The notes beneath the pieces were generated by a model. That model made no database searches. It saw only the letters and a list, made by a program, of their open reading frames with translations, and was not told the origin of the DNA. A program made the translations under genes and the position numbers. Shown piece by piece: positions 26,299-36,818 of a stretch of DNA of 64,000 nt. Position 1 is the stretch's first letter, and every line of letters begins with the position of its first letter. This DNA is from Shewanella fidelis ATCC BAA-318 (lineage in GTDB: Bacteria > Pseudomonadota > Gammaproteobacteria > Enterobacterales > Shewanellaceae). Where the stretch lies: NCBI RefSeq assembly GCF_000518605.1, contig NZ_JADX01000019.1, positions 57,161 to 121,160 of the forward strand. Direction: 5' to 3'.

Positions 26299-26775
26299 GA
26301 GATACCTTAGTGCGTTACTGGGTTATTAATATAATAAAAGGCTTAGTTGAGGCTGACAAAATATAAGCGCCAAACTTTGAAGGTGTGCACAAAATATTGG
26401 TTTAAGCGTTGTTGGCTTTGAATTTTACTTTCTTAGATACAAACACTTGGGTTTTATTCATTACAGGATCTATTTGTCGGGTTAACTCATAAGAATATGA
26501 GCTTATAGCCGAATATAGCGTGAATTTGACTCAAGAGACTATTCTTCGAAACCTTTACGCTGAATAAGTCTAACCTGTTAATCGGTATTTAAACTGAGTC
26601 ATTTATATTTAGTAACATGCAATAAAGCGAATATTTTTGATACCCGATTAAAAAAGAGATATAAATACCAGTTAGTTAGAAAAGTAATGCATTATATATA
26701 ATGTAATATTTAGCTCGTCCGTGCTTAAATCTTTTTTGCTGCGGATATTTTTATGGCCAAACCAGGTGGAAGATG
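26299..26775. other. Long A/T-rich divergent region
   Basis: This 477-bp region separates ygbA and the EP-repeat gene. It holds CTCATA-AGAA-TATGAG at 26486-26501 and a perfect 14-bp palindrome CATTATATATAATG at 26690-26703 whose right half contains TATAAT, a possible -10 for the plus-strand gene. A 7-codon ORF (MAKPGGR, 26753-26776) overlaps the next start codon as TGATG. Confidence 0.35.
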
Positions 26776-27801
<1,026 letters not shown>

Positions 27802-27864
27802 CGCTAACAGCTAAAACTCCCCCCATCACTAACCAAGCAGTGTAGAATGCACTCAAGGGTTAGC

Positions 27865-27906
27865 AAAAAGCGAACTCCAGAATAGCATTTGGAGCTCGCT
27901 TTTTTT
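27865..27906 (+). terminator. Rho-independent terminator after the EP-repeat gene
   Basis: Stem GCGAACTCCA with TGGAGCTCGC (one mismatch), loop of about 10 nt, preceded by AAAAA and followed by seven T. Confidence 0.8.
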
Positions 27907-27920
27907 ATAGGACAAATGAT

Positions 27921-28214
27921 ATGAACTTTCGATCGCTATGGTTAGTCGGCGTTGCAGTGCTAGGAATGAGTGGATGTACACAACAGCCAGAGTGGACTTT
28001 GCTTTATTACCCACAAGGTCAGGTAAAGCCGAGTGTTGCTGATTCATCAAAATTTATAGCGGGTTATTACGAAACCATTGAACAGTGTCACGCAAAAGGC
28101 CAAGGGTTAATTCGTTTAAATGGAGACGCAGCAGATAACTACTTGTGTGGTTATCAATGCCAAGCAAGTGACAAGACGTTAGTCTGTAATAATGTGGTGG
28201 AAGCTAAAGAGTAA
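27921..28214 (+). CDS. Small hypothetical lipoprotein
   Basis: 97 residues with a lipobox (VLGMSGC, Cys19). The mature part has four further Cys (QCHAKG, YLCGYQCQAS, LVCNN), enough for two disulfides. No family recognised. It follows a terminator closely and lies about 75 bp before selO. Confidence 0.7.
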   Translation: MNFRSLWLVGVAVLGMSGCTQQPEWTLLYYPQGQVKPSVADSSKFIAGYYETIEQCHAKGQGLIRLNGDAADNYLCGYQCQASDKTLVCNNVVEAKE

Positions 28215-28291
28215 CCAATAGCAATTGGCTGAGATAAATCGAGAAAAATAGCAGGAATTGATTGCAAAACAGAGACTAGGGTTGGTAAAGC

Positions 28292-29743
28292 ATGCAGTTA
28301 AAACAGGACTTTTTTGAGCAACTACCCGAGTTTTATTCTCAGGTGTTTCCATTAGCAATAAGCAATCCACATTGGCTCGCTTGGAGCCAAGACGCCGCTG
28401 ATTTAATTGCGATAGAAAGCCCTTCCGAAGCCTTGCTACAAGGCTTATCTGGCAATGCACAAATCCCCGGTGCTAGCTATTATGCACAGGTTTATAGTGG
28501 TCATCAGTTTGGTGGTTATTCTCCACAGTTAGGCGATGGTCGCTCGATTATTGTTGGTGAAGCCATTGGACCACAAGGTGCGTGGGACGTTGCTTTAAAA
28601 GGTGGCGGGCCAACACCTTATTCGCGACATGGTGACGGCCGCGCGGTAATGCGCTCTGCTGTGCGTGAGTTTTTAATATCAGAGGCTTTGCATCAGCTAC
28701 ATGTACCTACTACTCGCGCATTAGCCGTTATTGGCTCAGATCTGCCTGTTTGGCGTGAAACTCAAGAAACAGCCGCTATAACCGTACGCTTGGCAAAAAG
28801 TCATATTCGTTTTGGCCATTTTGAATTTTTTTGCCATAGCGAGCGTGGTGCGCCAGATAAACTTAAACAGTTATTGAACTTTACGATTAAGCAGCATTAT
28901 CCACAGCTAACCTGTGATGCCGCGGGTTATAAGGCTTGGTTTACTCAGGTGGTTGCAGATACGGCTAAGATGATTGCCCACTGGCAGGCTATCGGCTTTG
29001 CTCATGGAGTGATGAATACCGACAATATGTCGATACTCGGTGACTCGTTTGATTTTGGTCCTTTTGCTTTTTTAGATACTTTTACAGAAGATTTTATTTG
29101 CAATCATTCAGATCCTGAAGGGCGCTATGCGTTCTCGCAGCAACCGGGAATAGGGCTGTGGAACTTGCAGCGGTTAGCGCAAGCGTTGGCACCGATAATA
29201 TCGTCGGATGATCTTATCGCAGCCCTTAATCAGTACCAAGTTGAATTGGTTAGGCACTATTTATACTTAATGCGTGCAAAGCTGGGGATCACTGATGCGC
29301 GAGAAGATAGTGCTCTTGACGAAACGGATTTAGAGCTAATTGGTGGCTTTACCACTTTAATGGAACGAAATCAGTTAGATTACACTAATACCTTACGTCG
29401 TTTTGGTCAGCTGGATCCTGATTCGAAACACAGTTCACTTCGAGATGACTTTATTGATTTAAATGGCTTTGATACTTGGTTTACTCGTTATCAAGCCAGA
29501 GTAGGTAAGGTGCTTGATGTAGAGCAATGGCAGCTTGAGCGTAACAAGATCAACCCTAAATATATTTTGCGTAATTATCTGGCTCAAGAGGCTATTATCG
29601 CTGTGGAAGAGGGCAATTTAGCGCCGCTACATCAGTTGCAGCAAGTGCTGCAAAATCCATTTGCAGAGCAGCCTGAATTTGATGATTTAGCTAATAGGCC
29701 ACCAGACTGGGGCCAAGGCTTAATTATGTCTTGTAGTAGCTAA
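28292..29743 (+). CDS. selO: Protein adenylyltransferase SelO (YdiU family)
   Basis: 483 residues of the SelO pseudokinase family, which transfers AMP from ATP to protein Ser/Thr/Tyr and protects against oxidative stress. Landmarks are [17 protein letters not shown] (inverted ATP-binding loop region), the [20 protein letters not shown] block, [12 protein letters not shown], the [13 protein letters not shown] catalytic loop and the [12 protein letters not shown] metal-binding Asp. The protein ends in MSCSS, so the penultimate Cys that is Sec in animals is present near the tail. Length matches the bacterial family. The ribosome-binding site is weak. Confidence 0.95.
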   Translation: MQLKQDFFEQLPEFYSQVFPLAISNPHWLAWSQDAADLIAIESPSEALLQGLSGNAQIPGASYYAQVYSGHQFGGYSPQLGDGRSIIVGEAIGPQGAWDVALKGGGPTPYSRHGDGRAVMRSAVREFLISEALHQLHVPTTRALAVIGSDLPVWRETQETAAITVRLAKSHIRFGHFEFFCHSERGAPDKLKQLLNFTIKQHYPQLTCDAAGYKAWFTQVVADTAKMIAHWQAIGFAHGVMNTDNMSILGDSFDFGPFAFLDTFTEDFICNHSDPEGRYAFSQQPGIGLWNLQRLAQALAPIISSDDLIAALNQYQVELVRHYLYLMRAKLGITDAREDSALDETDLELIGGFTTLMERNQLDYTNTLRRFGQLDPDSKHSSLRDDFIDLNGFDTWFTRYQARVGKVLDVEQWQLERNKINPKYILRNYLAQEAIIAVEEGNLAPLHQLQQVLQNPFAEQPEFDDLANRPPDWGQGLIMSCSS

Positions 29744-29785
29744 TGGCTTTATCACTAAAAATATAATAAGTATAAGAGTAAAATA

Positions 29786-30082
29786 ATGAAATTAACCTCC
29801 ATCAAATTAGATCGCGAAACCTTGAGCTTATCGGTGCAGTCAGATATCGACTTTGAGCAATTTGAACTATTCGCCGAGCCTTTTGCTAAAGCATTAGATT
29901 GTCGCGTGGTTGAAAAGCAATGGGGAGCAGATCGTCACCAGTGGTTACTAGAGTTTGAGGGGACACACTTGCAGCTTCATTATGAGTTTTATGGCGACAT
30001 TTGTTGGCTATCCACTGACCGAGAAGATGAGTTTGACGTGTTAGTGTATTTGGCAGAACTACTGAAACCATACCAGATTTAA
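29786..30082 (+). CDS. DUF3630-like small protein
   Basis: 98 residues, acidic, soluble, with alternating beta and alpha predicted structure (LSLSVQSDIDFEQFELF, QWLLEFEGTHLQLHYEFY, DICWLSTDREDEFDVLVYL). From memory it resembles the DUF3630 family found next to selO/srkA in Shewanella. Function unknown. It is 42 bp after selO and 52 bp before srkA, so probably in the same operon. Confidence 0.65.
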   Translation: MKLTSIKLDRETLSLSVQSDIDFEQFELFAEPFAKALDCRVVEKQWGADRHQWLLEFEGTHLQLHYEFYGDICWLSTDREDEFDVLVYLAELLKPYQI

Positions 30083-30134
30083 ATCAATTTTAGATACAAA
30101 CGGCCGCCGGCTGTTTGCTTACGAGTAACACGTT

Positions 30135-31160
30135 ATGAATACCACTCCTATGTCATCGGCTGCTGAGTCGTCTAGTTCGGCGTTTCATTATCAGGCGTTA
30201 ACGCCCGATTTAATTTTGACGGCGATTGAGACTTTAGGGATCTATCCTGAAACCGGATTGCTAGCGTTAAATAGCTACGAAAATCGTGTATATCAATTTC
30301 GTTGTGATCGTGGTCAACGCTATGTGGTGAAATTCTATCGCCCTGAGCGCTGGTCAGACGCACAAATTCAAGAAGAGCACGATTTTTCTGCGGCGCTGGC
30401 AGATCAAGAGGTGCCAATTGCAACGCCAGTGATAATTGATGGTAAGTCTTTACATGAATACCAAGGATTTCGATTCGCGTTGTTTCCGTCTATTGGTGGA
30501 CGAGCATTTGAGGTCGATAATCTTGATCAGTTAGAACAAGTTGGGCGCTTTATTGGCCGCATCCATCAATACTCTAAGCAGGCGGAATTTAGTTATCGCG
30601 ATACCATGTCACCTAAGCTGCTTGGAGAAGAGTCATTACAGTGGCTTAAGTCGTCAGGGCATATTCCTGCAAGCCTAGAGTTAGCTTATTTTACAGTGGT
30701 AGAGCAGCTACTTAAAAAATCGTCCGCACTCTGGCTGCCTGATGATTACCGCGCTATTCGTTTACATGGTGATTTGCACCCAAGTAATGTTCTTTGGACA
30801 CCAGATGGCCCAGGTTTTGTGGATCTCGATGACGCAAAAATGGGACCTGCGGTACAAGATATCTGGATGATGCTTGCAGGTGACAGACCACAGCAGCTGT
30901 TACAGTTAGAGGTTTTGCTTGAAGGTTATGAAGAGTTTTGTCATTTCGATAGCCGCCAGCTCAAGCTAATTGAGCCTTTAAGGGCTATGCGTATGTTGCA
31001 CTATAATGCGTGGCTCAGTCGTCGCTGGGGTGACCCTGCGTTTCCGATGAATTTTCCATGGTTTGCGGAAGATAAATACTGGGAGCAGCAGATCCTCGCA
31101 TTTAAAGAGCAGTTGGCGGCACTGGATGAAGTACCATTGAGTTTGACGCCGCAATATTGA
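30135..31160 (+). CDS. srkA: Stress response kinase SrkA (YihE/RdoA)
   Basis: 341 residues of the APH-like kinase fold. Landmarks are LNSYENRVYQF and VVKFYRPERW (ATP-binding Lys), the catalytic loop IRLHGDLHPSNVLW and the metal-binding FVDLDDAKMGP. In E. coli this Ser/Thr kinase counters envelope-stress-triggered death and is co-transcribed with dsbA; the same order is kept here. The Ser-rich N-terminus (about 15 residues) is longer than in E. coli, and an internal start cannot be excluded. Confidence 0.93.
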   Translation: MNTTPMSSAAESSSSAFHYQALTPDLILTAIETLGIYPETGLLALNSYENRVYQFRCDRGQRYVVKFYRPERWSDAQIQEEHDFSAALADQEVPIATPVIIDGKSLHEYQGFRFALFPSIGGRAFEVDNLDQLEQVGRFIGRIHQYSKQAEFSYRDTMSPKLLGEESLQWLKSSGHIPASLELAYFTVVEQLLKKSSALWLPDDYRAIRLHGDLHPSNVLWTPDGPGFVDLDDAKMGPAVQDIWMMLAGDRPQQLLQLEVLLEGYEEFCHFDSRQLKLIEPLRAMRMLHYNAWLSRRWGDPAFPMNFPWFAEDKYWEQQILAFKEQLAALDEVPLSLTPQY

Positions 31161-31290
31161 TTTTAAAAGGCTTATGTCACGTACTTTGTAACAGAAAAAT
31201 GAACTTTTGCGCTTGAGGTCGACTCAAAAGCACATTATGTTATGTCGAAATTACTAGCGTGATGCAATATTCGCATCGAGGGGAAGTTAA

Positions 31291-31902
31291 ATGAAAAAAG
31301 CTCTATTAGTTGCATTTGCACTATTAATGGCGCCAATGGCTGCAATGGCAGCTCAGTATGAAGAAGGCGTGCATTACACCGTTATCAATGAAGGTCCAGG
31401 CACGGCGAAGCCGGAGATTGCAGAATTCTTCTCTTTCTATTGCCCACATTGTTATACATTTGCTAAAGAACAAGTTCCAAAAATTAAAGCAACCATCCCT
31501 GAAGGTGTGACCTTTAAGCAAAATCATGTTGATTTTATTGGTCGTGAAATGGGTGTTGAAATGTCACGTGCATTTGCGATTGCTCACCAGCTAAAAATTG
31601 AAGAGAAGATGGAGCATGCACTGTTCTCTGCTATTCAAGATAAAAAGCAGCGTTTCACTAGCCTAGAAGATATCAAAGGTCTATTCGTTGTTAATGGTGT
31701 CGACCCTAAAGCATTTGATGCGGCGGCTAAATCATTTATGGTTAACGCGCAGATGTCTAAAATGAAACGCGACACTGAAAATGCCAAAATTGCTGGCGTA
31801 CCAGCATTAGTTGTTAATGGTAAATATCGTGTTGAAACTGGCGCGATTAAGTCTTACCAAGAGCTATTAGATATCGCTTACTACTTAGCAACGCAGAAGT
31901 AA
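31291..31902 (+). CDS. dsbA: Thiol:disulfide interchange protein DsbA
   Basis: 203 residues. Signal peptide cleaved after AMA, then a thioredoxin fold with an inserted helical domain. The active site CPHC is in SFYCPHCYTF and the cis-Pro loop is GVPALVV. It oxidises Cys pairs of periplasmic proteins and is recharged by DsbB. It should be needed for the many disulfide- and heme-containing exported proteins of this window. GAGGGGAAG precedes the ATG; 130 bp separate it from srkA, enough for its own promoter. Confidence 0.96.
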   Translation: MKKALLVAFALLMAPMAAMAAQYEEGVHYTVINEGPGTAKPEIAEFFSFYCPHCYTFAKEQVPKIKATIPEGVTFKQNHVDFIGREMGVEMSRAFAIAHQLKIEEKMEHALFSAIQDKKQRFTSLEDIKGLFVVNGVDPKAFDAAAKSFMVNAQMSKMKRDTENAKIAGVPALVVNGKYRVETGAIKSYQELLDIAYYLATQK

Positions 31903-31928
31903 GCTAAGTATAAAGTGATTCAATTGCT

Positions 31929-31954
31929 AAAGGAGTCTCAGGGCTCCTTTTTGT
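31929..31954 (+). terminator. Terminator after dsbA
   Basis: Eight-bp stem (AAGGAGTC with GGCTCCTT, one G-T pair), 4-nt loop, then a T run, about 27 bp after the stop. Confidence 0.8.
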
Positions 31955-32237
31955 TGTCCATGACATTTGAAGCTGCAAGGTGTTGTGAATACTAAATAAT
32001 ACCAATCAGTATAAGAATTTGATCTACTCAGAGCGATTTTGGGCAGTCAAAAAGCCAGCAGTTGGTAATAATAATCACGTAATTCTGTTATCGGTTTGAT
32101 TGCCAAGAGTATTTTATTTTTACTAACATTCTGATTCAAAAATTTACAATTAAATGCTCAAAAAAATGAAACTCTCATGGTAAAACACCTGTCCAACTAA
32201 AAATTAATAACAACAAACAAAGTTGTCGGGAGGTCTT
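31955..32237. other. Intergenic region before ytfK
   Basis: With the terminator, 335 bp separate dsbA and ytfK. The only notable element is a small palindrome-like ATACCAATCAGTAT at about 32000-32013, a sequence type often repeated between genes in marine gammaproteobacteria. The rest is A/T-rich and should hold the ytfK promoter. Confidence 0.3.
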
Positions 32238-32450
32238 GTGAGAGTTTTTCCTGTCTATGCACCTAAACTAATTGTAAAGCATGCGCGCATTTTCTTGACT
32301 GGGGTGATCTGGGTGAAGGATTTAGGGCGATTAGAATTTGATAAAGGTAGATTTTTACTACCAAGAAAAAGCCTGCCTAAGGTTAAGCAGGCTATTTTAG
32401 AGCTCAATGAGTTGATTGAGTCTCAAAATAACGAGATGCAAACAGCATAA
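32238..32450 (+). CDS. ytfK: YtfK/DUF1107 family protein
   Basis: 70 residues. It aligns by eye with E. coli YtfK: the RVFPVYAPKLIVKHARIFL start, the WVKDLGRLEFDKGRFLLP core and a variable acidic tail. The start is GTG at 32238 behind GGGAGG. In E. coli YtfK binds SpoT and favours (p)ppGpp build-up during phosphate or fatty-acid limitation; that function is carried over by homology only. It is convergent with zapB 12 bp away. Confidence 0.82.
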   Translation: MRVFPVYAPKLIVKHARIFLTGVIWVKDLGRLEFDKGRFLLPRKSLPKVKQAILELNELIESQNNEMQTA

Positions 32451-32462
32451 CGTTTATTGGTG

Positions 32463-32666
32463 TTAGTTCACTTCGTCGTTGAGTAGACCAACTAAGCCAG
32501 TGACTTTCTCGTTCCACGAGTTCAGCTCTTGCTGCAGTTGTTGGTTCTGCTCTTTCAGGCCTGTATTTGCCTGCTTCTCTTCCTCAAGCTCCATTTTTAG
32601 TAGCTCAATCGTTTCTAATGCAGCTTGGATTTTAGTTTCCAATTTTGATAAAAGTTCTAGGCTCAT
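32463..32666 (-). CDS. zapB: Cell division protein ZapB
   Basis: 67 residues, entirely coiled coil: [14 protein letters not shown] start, long Glu/Lys/Gln heptads and the [12 protein letters not shown] end are typical of ZapB, which joins ZapA-bound FtsZ rings to the chromosome terminus factor MatP. Length is somewhat below E. coli ZapB (about 80). An AGGGAC precedes the ATG. Confidence 0.88.
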   Translation of the reverse strand: MSLELLSKLETKIQAALETIELLKMELEEEKQANTGLKEQNQQLQQELNSWNEKVTGLVGLLNDEVN

Positions 32667-32847
32667 GAGGGAGTCCCTTTAATAGCGAGATGATAGCTCC
32701 GATTCTAGCAGTGACGGGCTATTGCTGAATAGTTAATTATGCTAAATGGACAAAAAAGAAGCGATAAAATGTGCAGCAGAGGTTTTTTTTTGCACTTGTT
32801 AGTAAGTCGTTAGTATTCTTCTATTTATTTATTACCGGATCTTGCTG

Positions 32848-34332
32848 ATGCACGACAGTTTGCTGGTACTTGTTCCTCTTTTGCTAACCCTGAGTTTAGC
32901 GCTGATTATTCGTAAAACCTTAGTTGCATTAGGGGTCGGTATTGTCTCGGGTGCACTTATCTTAAACCAGTTTAATTTTACTGGCTCTGCAGTTTATCTT
33001 GCTGATAAAACTTGGCTGCAATTCTACCGAGATGGTCAGTGGCAAGCATGGCACTTAAATGTACTCGCAGCCATGTTGCTATTGGGGATGATGACACAGC
33101 TGCTTGCCAGAAGTGGCGCAGTAAAGTTATTTGCAGATTGGCTATATCATCGTATTAAAAGTGGTCGTCAGGCGCGCCTTGGGGTGGTAGTGCTGGGCTG
33201 GGTAGTATTTATTGATGGGATCTTTAGCTGTTTAGCTGTGGGTCATGTTTGTCAGCCACTGAGTCAGCGTTACAAGATGTCGCGTGAACAGATAGCTTAT
33301 CTGGTTGACTCTAATGCATCCCCTCTGTGTGCGCTTTTGCCTTTCTCCAGTTGGGGGCCTTATGTGATGGCGATCTTGGCCGGGATCACTTTACTCCCGT
33401 TAACGCCGTTAGAGTCATTTATTGAGATAGCCAAAACTAATTTTTATGCCATTACGGTGATTTTACTATCCTTTTTGATTGCTTGGTTTGGAGTTGGCTT
33501 TAATCAGCTAAACACATCAGTTGAAAGTGGTGTCGATGAGGTCGATGCTGGCAATCCATGGTTACTCGGTTTGCCAATGATCACCTTACTGTTTGCATCG
33601 GTTGTATTAACTTTATATTCCGGCGCGCAAAATAGCGCTTCAGGCTCAAGTTTCAGTGATTGGATCACCTCTGCTGATATTGGCGGTGCAATGCGCAACG
33701 CCTGCCTGCTCGCCACATTGTTAGCGATCTCGCTGTTTAAGTTAAATGGTCGCAGCTTAGGTTTATTGCTGGGCGATTTACTTTCCGGTGTACGCGCCAT
33801 GAGTTTTGCTATTTCCATCTTACTTTGCACTTGGTTAATTGGTGCTGTGATTGCCGACTTAGGTGTAGCGAAAATGCTAGCAAACTGGGCAGAGCAGTTT
33901 TTATCAAAAGAGATGTTGGTTGCTGGTACATTTCTATTGTGCGCGATAATGGCGTTTACCACAGGCTCAAGCTGGGGCACATTCGCGATTATGATCCCGA
34001 TTGGTGCAGAAGTGGCACTTGCTGTTAATTCAGATTTATTGCTAGCCACTTTAAGTGCGGTTATGGCAGGCTCCGTGTTTGGTGATCATTGCTCACCGAT
34101 TTCAGATACAAGTGTGATAAGTGCTACGAGCTCCGGTTGTCAGCCTCACGATCATGTCATAACTCAATTGCCATTTGCGCTAATGGCGGCATCAAGTTCG
34201 TTGTTGGGCTTCCAACTTATTAACCTTGGCGTTAACACCGCTTGGGCATGGTTAGTTGTGCTGGTTGTCGCAGCGACTATGTTGGCGATTTACCATAAAC
34301 GTAACTGTAAGTTTGATTTAGTGACGCCATAA
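32848..34332 (+). CDS. NhaC-type Na+/H+ antiporter
   Basis: About 494 residues with around 11-12 TM helices. The ATG at 32848 is preferred over the TTG at 32842. Family marks are the WHLNVLAAMLLLGMMTQLL helix, FIDGIFSCLAVGHVCQPL, the SNASPLCALLPFSSWGPY block, TGSSWGTFAIMIPI and GSVFGDHCSPISDTSVIS, all typical of Na+/H+ antiporter NhaC/MleN relatives. Substrate may be Na+ or an organic acid exchanged for it. It is monocistronic and ends at a strong terminator. Confidence 0.88.
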   Translation: MHDSLLVLVPLLLTLSLALIIRKTLVALGVGIVSGALILNQFNFTGSAVYLADKTWLQFYRDGQWQAWHLNVLAAMLLLGMMTQLLARSGAVKLFADWLYHRIKSGRQARLGVVVLGWVVFIDGIFSCLAVGHVCQPLSQRYKMSREQIAYLVDSNASPLCALLPFSSWGPYVMAILAGITLLPLTPLESFIEIAKTNFYAITVILLSFLIAWFGVGFNQLNTSVESGVDEVDAGNPWLLGLPMITLLFASVVLTLYSGAQNSASGSSFSDWITSADIGGAMRNACLLATLLAISLFKLNGRSLGLLLGDLLSGVRAMSFAISILLCTWLIGAVIADLGVAKMLANWAEQFLSKEMLVAGTFLLCAIMAFTTGSSWGTFAIMIPIGAEVALAVNSDLLLATLSAVMAGSVFGDHCSPISDTSVISATSSGCQPHDHVITQLPFALMAASSSLLGFQLINLGVNTAWAWLVVLVVAATMLAIYHKRNCKFDLVTP

Positions 34333-34341
34333 AACCTATTA

Positions 34342-34382
34342 AAAAAACCGGCAACTAACACAGGTTAGTTGCCGGTTTTTTG
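34342..34382. terminator. Bidirectional terminator
   Basis: Long perfect stem (AACCGGCAACTAAC with its complement, 4-nt loop) with flanking A and T tracts between convergent genes. Confidence 0.9.
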
Positions 34383-34396
34383 TTTTCGTTTACAGC

Positions 34397-35005
34397 TTAG
34401 AAGCGGTAGTCAACTGCCATATAAAGCTGTTGGCTATCTCTAAGTGATGCTGATTCTGTTGAACCCACGTTCATTGGCTCTGGGGTTGGTGTTGTTACAC
34501 TGACATCGTAATCTTGTTTAAGGTAACGGTAGCCAACTTCAGCGCTTAGCTTGTCATTGATTTTGTACATTAGACCTGTTTGGCCACCCCATACAAAACG
34601 GTTATCAGAGTCTAGCGCATTGGTATCAGGGCTAATGTGATTAACACCAGCGGTTGCACCAATAAACCAATTAAGCTTGTTGCTATCACCTAGGCCTACT
34701 AGGTAATCGTAAGACATTAAGAAGCTCTGTTGGCGACTAAAGTCGTCTGAGTTATATGAGTATGTACCGTAAATACGGTTAGCATCATTTAAGTAAACAC
34801 CCGCTCTTGCTTCATAAATAACGTTGTTTTCAGTTTCTTTAAAATGTTCAGCATTAAAGCCCGGATCAACATTGGCTTGGCTTGAACCTTTGTAAGAGTT
34901 TTGCTGTGCGCCAACACCGCCACCAATGAACCAGTCTGCTGCCATTGTTGGTGCTGAAATTGCTGTTGCCATTACAGACGCTAAGATAAGTGCTTTAGTT
35001 TTCAT
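34397..35005 (-). CDS. Small outer-membrane beta-barrel protein
   Basis: 202 residues: signal peptide cleaved after TMA, then an OmpA/OmpX-like eight-strand barrel pattern (ADWFIGGGVGAQQ, YEARAGVYL, LSAEVGYRYLKQDY) ending in YMAVDYRF with terminal Phe. Loops vary and are acidic. TAGGAG precedes the ATG. Function unknown; probably a structural or adhesion barrel. Confidence 0.8.
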   Translation of the reverse strand: MKTKALILASVMATAISAPTMAADWFIGGGVGAQQNSYKGSSQANVDPGFNAEHFKETENNVIYEARAGVYLNDANRIYGTYSYNSDDFSRQQSFLMSYDYLVGLGDSNKLNWFIGATAGVNHISPDTNALDSDNRFVWGGQTGLMYKINDKLSAEVGYRYLKQDYDVSVTTPTPEPMNVGSTESASLRDSQQLYMAVDYRF

Positions 35006-35245
35006 GTCGTGCTCCTAAGTCGGATAAATAGTGTCGGTGTTGCGTTTTGTTGAGCACATAATAGGCGAGGCTTGCTGAATAAGAACTGAATGATATTAAC
35101 AGTCGCTTATGTTGAATATTTTGATATATAGGAAATAGCCTTAAATTATTAACTTATTGAAAATTATAGATAGATGAGTTTATCTATTAACAGGATTTTG
35201 CCCTTAAGTAAGACTTTGATAATAAAAAATATCGCTGAGGTAGGA

Positions 35246-36598
35246 ATGGATTTAGTTTTTGTGCATGGATGGAGCGTAACGAATACTGATACTTATGGCC
35301 AGTTGCCGCAAGTGCTAGGGCGGCTAGCGGAAGGAGAGTTTGAACTGGTGGTACATCATATTCACCTTGGACGTTATATTAGTTTTGATGACGAAGTGCG
35401 CCTCGATGATATTGCCAGAGCTTTTGACTATGCTCGCTTAACAGTATTAGGTAATAAGCCGTTTGCTGCGATAACCCACTCTACAGGTGCGCCGGTATTG
35501 CGCCAATGGTTACAATTATTCTTCTCTGATGAGGCTATTAATACTTGTCCGCTTACCCATTTAATTATGTTGGCTCCTGCTAATCATGGCTCCGCTTTGG
35601 CGCAGCTTGGGAAGTCTAGAGTCGGGCGGATTAACAGTTTCTTTGCTGGGGTAGAGCCTGGTCAGAGAGTGCTAGATTGGCTTGAGCTAGGCAGTACAGA
35701 GCAATTACAGCTAAACTTGCAGTGGCTAAAGAGTTTTAAGCTGGGAGAAGGGCCGTTACCTTTTGTGCTAACTGGCGAAACTATCGATAAGAAGTTCTAT
35801 GATTATCTGAACAGTTATACGGCAGAGTCTGGATCTGATGGTGTCGTGCGCGTTGCGGCGGCAAATCTTAATTTTAGCTATATCAAGTTAATGGAAAGCA
35901 GGCAGAGCTGTGACGGTTTTGACTCACAATGCGTTGTTAAATTAAAACAGACCCAATGTATTACTCCTCAGCATGATGTGGCTTTTGAAGTCATAAACAG
36001 AGCCAGTCATAGTGGCAAGAGCAAAGGGATTATGGCTTCAGTCACCACTGGTAATGCCAAGCAAAAACCTGTGGTGCAGCGGATCCTACAATGTCTTGAT
36101 ATCCGAACCACGGCTCAGTACCAGCAACTTTCAGCTCAGATGAGTGCTGCAAATGATAGCGGTCAGCGGAAGAGATTTCGCGGTAGCATGTTAGTTGTGC
36201 GGGTAAGCGACGATTTAGGTAACCCTATTAATGATTTTGATTTGATTTTACTGTCTGGCGCTAACTTTGTGCCCGGCAATTTCAAAAAAGGTTTTATGCT
36301 AGATAGGCAAAAAAACTCGAAAAACCGTCATGTCATGAGCTTTTATCTCGATAGTAATAAACTCGCAAAAATTAGTAATGGTCAGCTTGGTTTGCGGGTT
36401 GAACCACGGCCAAATAGCGGCATGTGTTATTATCGTAGCGCTGAATTTCATTCACAGCCGCAGCAAGTTGCCACAATATTAAAGCCTGATCAAACAAGTG
36501 TTATTGATATCGTATTAACTCGTTTGCGTGACCCTGCTTTGTTTACTTTAGTGGGCACAGATCATGGTGGCGATTTTAAACAGTTAAATAAAAGCTAA
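35246..36598 (+). CDS. Lipase-like alpha/beta hydrolase
   Basis: About 450 residues. The start is placed at the ATG at 35246, which follows GAGGTAGG and begins at the first strand (MDLVFVHGWSV); the upstream in-frame extension has no domain. The oxyanion HGWS motif and the nucleophile elbow ITHSTGAPV (Ser in HSTG) resemble lipases and PGAP1-like acylhydrolases. A LAPANHGSALAQLG block follows, as in triacylglycerol lipases. The C-terminal 150 residues form an extra, beta-rich domain. No signal peptide, so it is cytoplasmic or unconventionally exported. Confidence 0.75.
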   Translation: MDLVFVHGWSVTNTDTYGQLPQVLGRLAEGEFELVVHHIHLGRYISFDDEVRLDDIARAFDYARLTVLGNKPFAAITHSTGAPVLRQWLQLFFSDEAINTCPLTHLIMLAPANHGSALAQLGKSRVGRINSFFAGVEPGQRVLDWLELGSTEQLQLNLQWLKSFKLGEGPLPFVLTGETIDKKFYDYLNSYTAESGSDGVVRVAAANLNFSYIKLMESRQSCDGFDSQCVVKLKQTQCITPQHDVAFEVINRASHSGKSKGIMASVTTGNAKQKPVVQRILQCLDIRTTAQYQQLSAQMSAANDSGQRKRFRGSMLVVRVSDDLGNPINDFDLILLSGANFVPGNFKKGFMLDRQKNSKNRHVMSFYLDSNKLAKISNGQLGLRVEPRPNSGMCYYRSAEFHSQPQQVATILKPDQTSVIDIVLTRLRDPALFTLVGTDHGGDFKQLNKS

Positions 36599-36818
36599 CT
36601 AAAAAGCGGCTGAGTTAGTTTAGTCATTGCTGTATAAAACAGGTATGCTTTATTTAGAGTTTTAACTCTACTTTTTTTGTTGGTGTTGACGTATTTCAGC
36701 CTGATTTCAGTTTGCTGAGTAATAATTAAGCTATATTGTCTTATGTGTGTTTCAATTCATGATGTTTTTTGATCTACGGCAATCGATGTTTTTCTTCAAG
36801 TAAAGGTTCAATCTATAC

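Noticed and set aside
26299..26440. NsrR operator before ygbA
   Set aside because: No AAATGCAT-type dyad is found although regulation by NsrR would be expected from E. coli.
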